Origin: Acidobacteriaceae bacterium | GTDB lineage: Bacteria; Acidobacteriota; Terriglobia; Terriglobales; Acidobacteriaceae | NCBI GenBank assembly: GCA_030042915.1 | Contig: JASHYS010000442.1 | Coordinates: 1-6,582, forward strand | DNA length: 6,582 nucleotides | Reading direction: 5' to 3' | Shown here: positions 6,361-6,582 of the stretch, piece after piece | Position numbering within the stretch: position 1 is the stretch's first letter | Layout of the letters: every line of letters begins with the position of its first letter | The notes under the pieces: model-generated | Told to the model about the DNA's origin: nothing | The model's input: only the letters and a program-made list of their open reading frames with translations | The model's database searches: none | Position numbers and translations under genes: made by a program

Positions 6361-6582
6361 CTAAAAAGGATTAAAGACGATCTTTGCAAAGGTGCCGGCC
6401 AATTCGTTGGGGCCAATCCCCTGACCCACGGTGACGAACAGCTCGTTCAGGGCTCCATTGGTCGTGGTTCCTCCGCCGAAGGCAACACCCCACAGGTTGT
6501 TCAGAACGATGACCCGCCCGAACCGGTCGCGGATGGTGCCCCTGAATTCTCCGGTCACCGGATCGAAGGCGTTGATGGTGCC
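6361..6582 (-). CDS. TIGR03118-family protein, C-terminal part (runs off the window)
   Basis: The visible 73 residues end at a TAG (6363-6361) and stay open to the right edge, so the true start lies beyond the window. The segment reads GTINAFDPVTGEFRGTIRD, then VLNNLWGVAFGGG, NELFVTVGQG and a short tail ending KIVFNPF. The pattern NAFDPVTG...G...LWG(L/V)AFG...LF(F/V)T.G is what I recall from the end of TIGR03118-family proteins, secreted beta-propeller-like proteins of unknown function that are frequent in Acidobacteriota. Family members often carry a PEP-CTERM tail or end soon after this motif; here no PEP-CTERM anchor is seen. The gene is followed by the hairpin and terminator at 6246-6347, so it is a separate transcription unit from the operon starting at 6032. 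Confidence 0.75.
   Translation of the reverse strand, partial: GTINAFDPVTGEFRGTIRDRFGRVIVLNNLWGVAFGGGTTTNGALNELFVTVGQGIGPNELAGTFAKIVFNPF

Overview
The window is dense, GC-rich bacterial chromosome with almost no non-coding space. It most likely comes from a member of the Acidobacteriota (Terriglobia-like). That placement is an inference from three things: the style of the outer-membrane porin-like protein, the HDLRHYLAAIYANAEFL-type histidine-kinase H-box, and a TIGR03118-type C-terminus at the right edge. No rRNA, tRNA, mobile element or CRISPR was seen.

Layout from left to right. (1) Positions 25-1109, plus strand: a Gfo/Idh/MocA-family NAD(P)-dependent oxidoreductase (YdgJ-like). It is split by a one-base frameshift at a G5 tract (638-642), so it is a real pseudogene or a sequencing error. 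(2) A 32-bp convergent gap follows. (3) Positions 1142-6032, minus strand: four genes whose ends overlap, read from right to left. They are an OmpR/PhoB-type response regulator (6032-5295), a membrane sensor histidine kinase with a Cache-like periplasmic domain (5305-3428), a porin-like protein with an N-terminal coiled coil (3447-1861), and a secreted cupredoxin-fold protein with a complete type-1 copper ligand set (1861-1142). (4) Positions 6033-6360: a 328-bp non-coding stretch. It holds the operon's upstream region (strong Shine-Dalgarno, candidate promoter, Fur-like palindrome, 22-bp-spaced direct repeats). It also holds the 3' end region of the next gene, with a strong rho-independent terminator and a second long hairpin. 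(5) Positions 6361-6582, minus strand: the C-terminal part of a TIGR03118-family protein that runs off the window.

The natural reading of the four-gene block is one translationally coupled unit. A periplasmic or redox/metal signal would be sensed by the kinase, relayed to the DNA-binding regulator, and answered at the envelope by a porin and a copper protein encoded on the same transcript. The ligand, the copper-protein partner and the porin substrate cannot be told from the sequence. This block is the best candidate in the window for an undescribed system.
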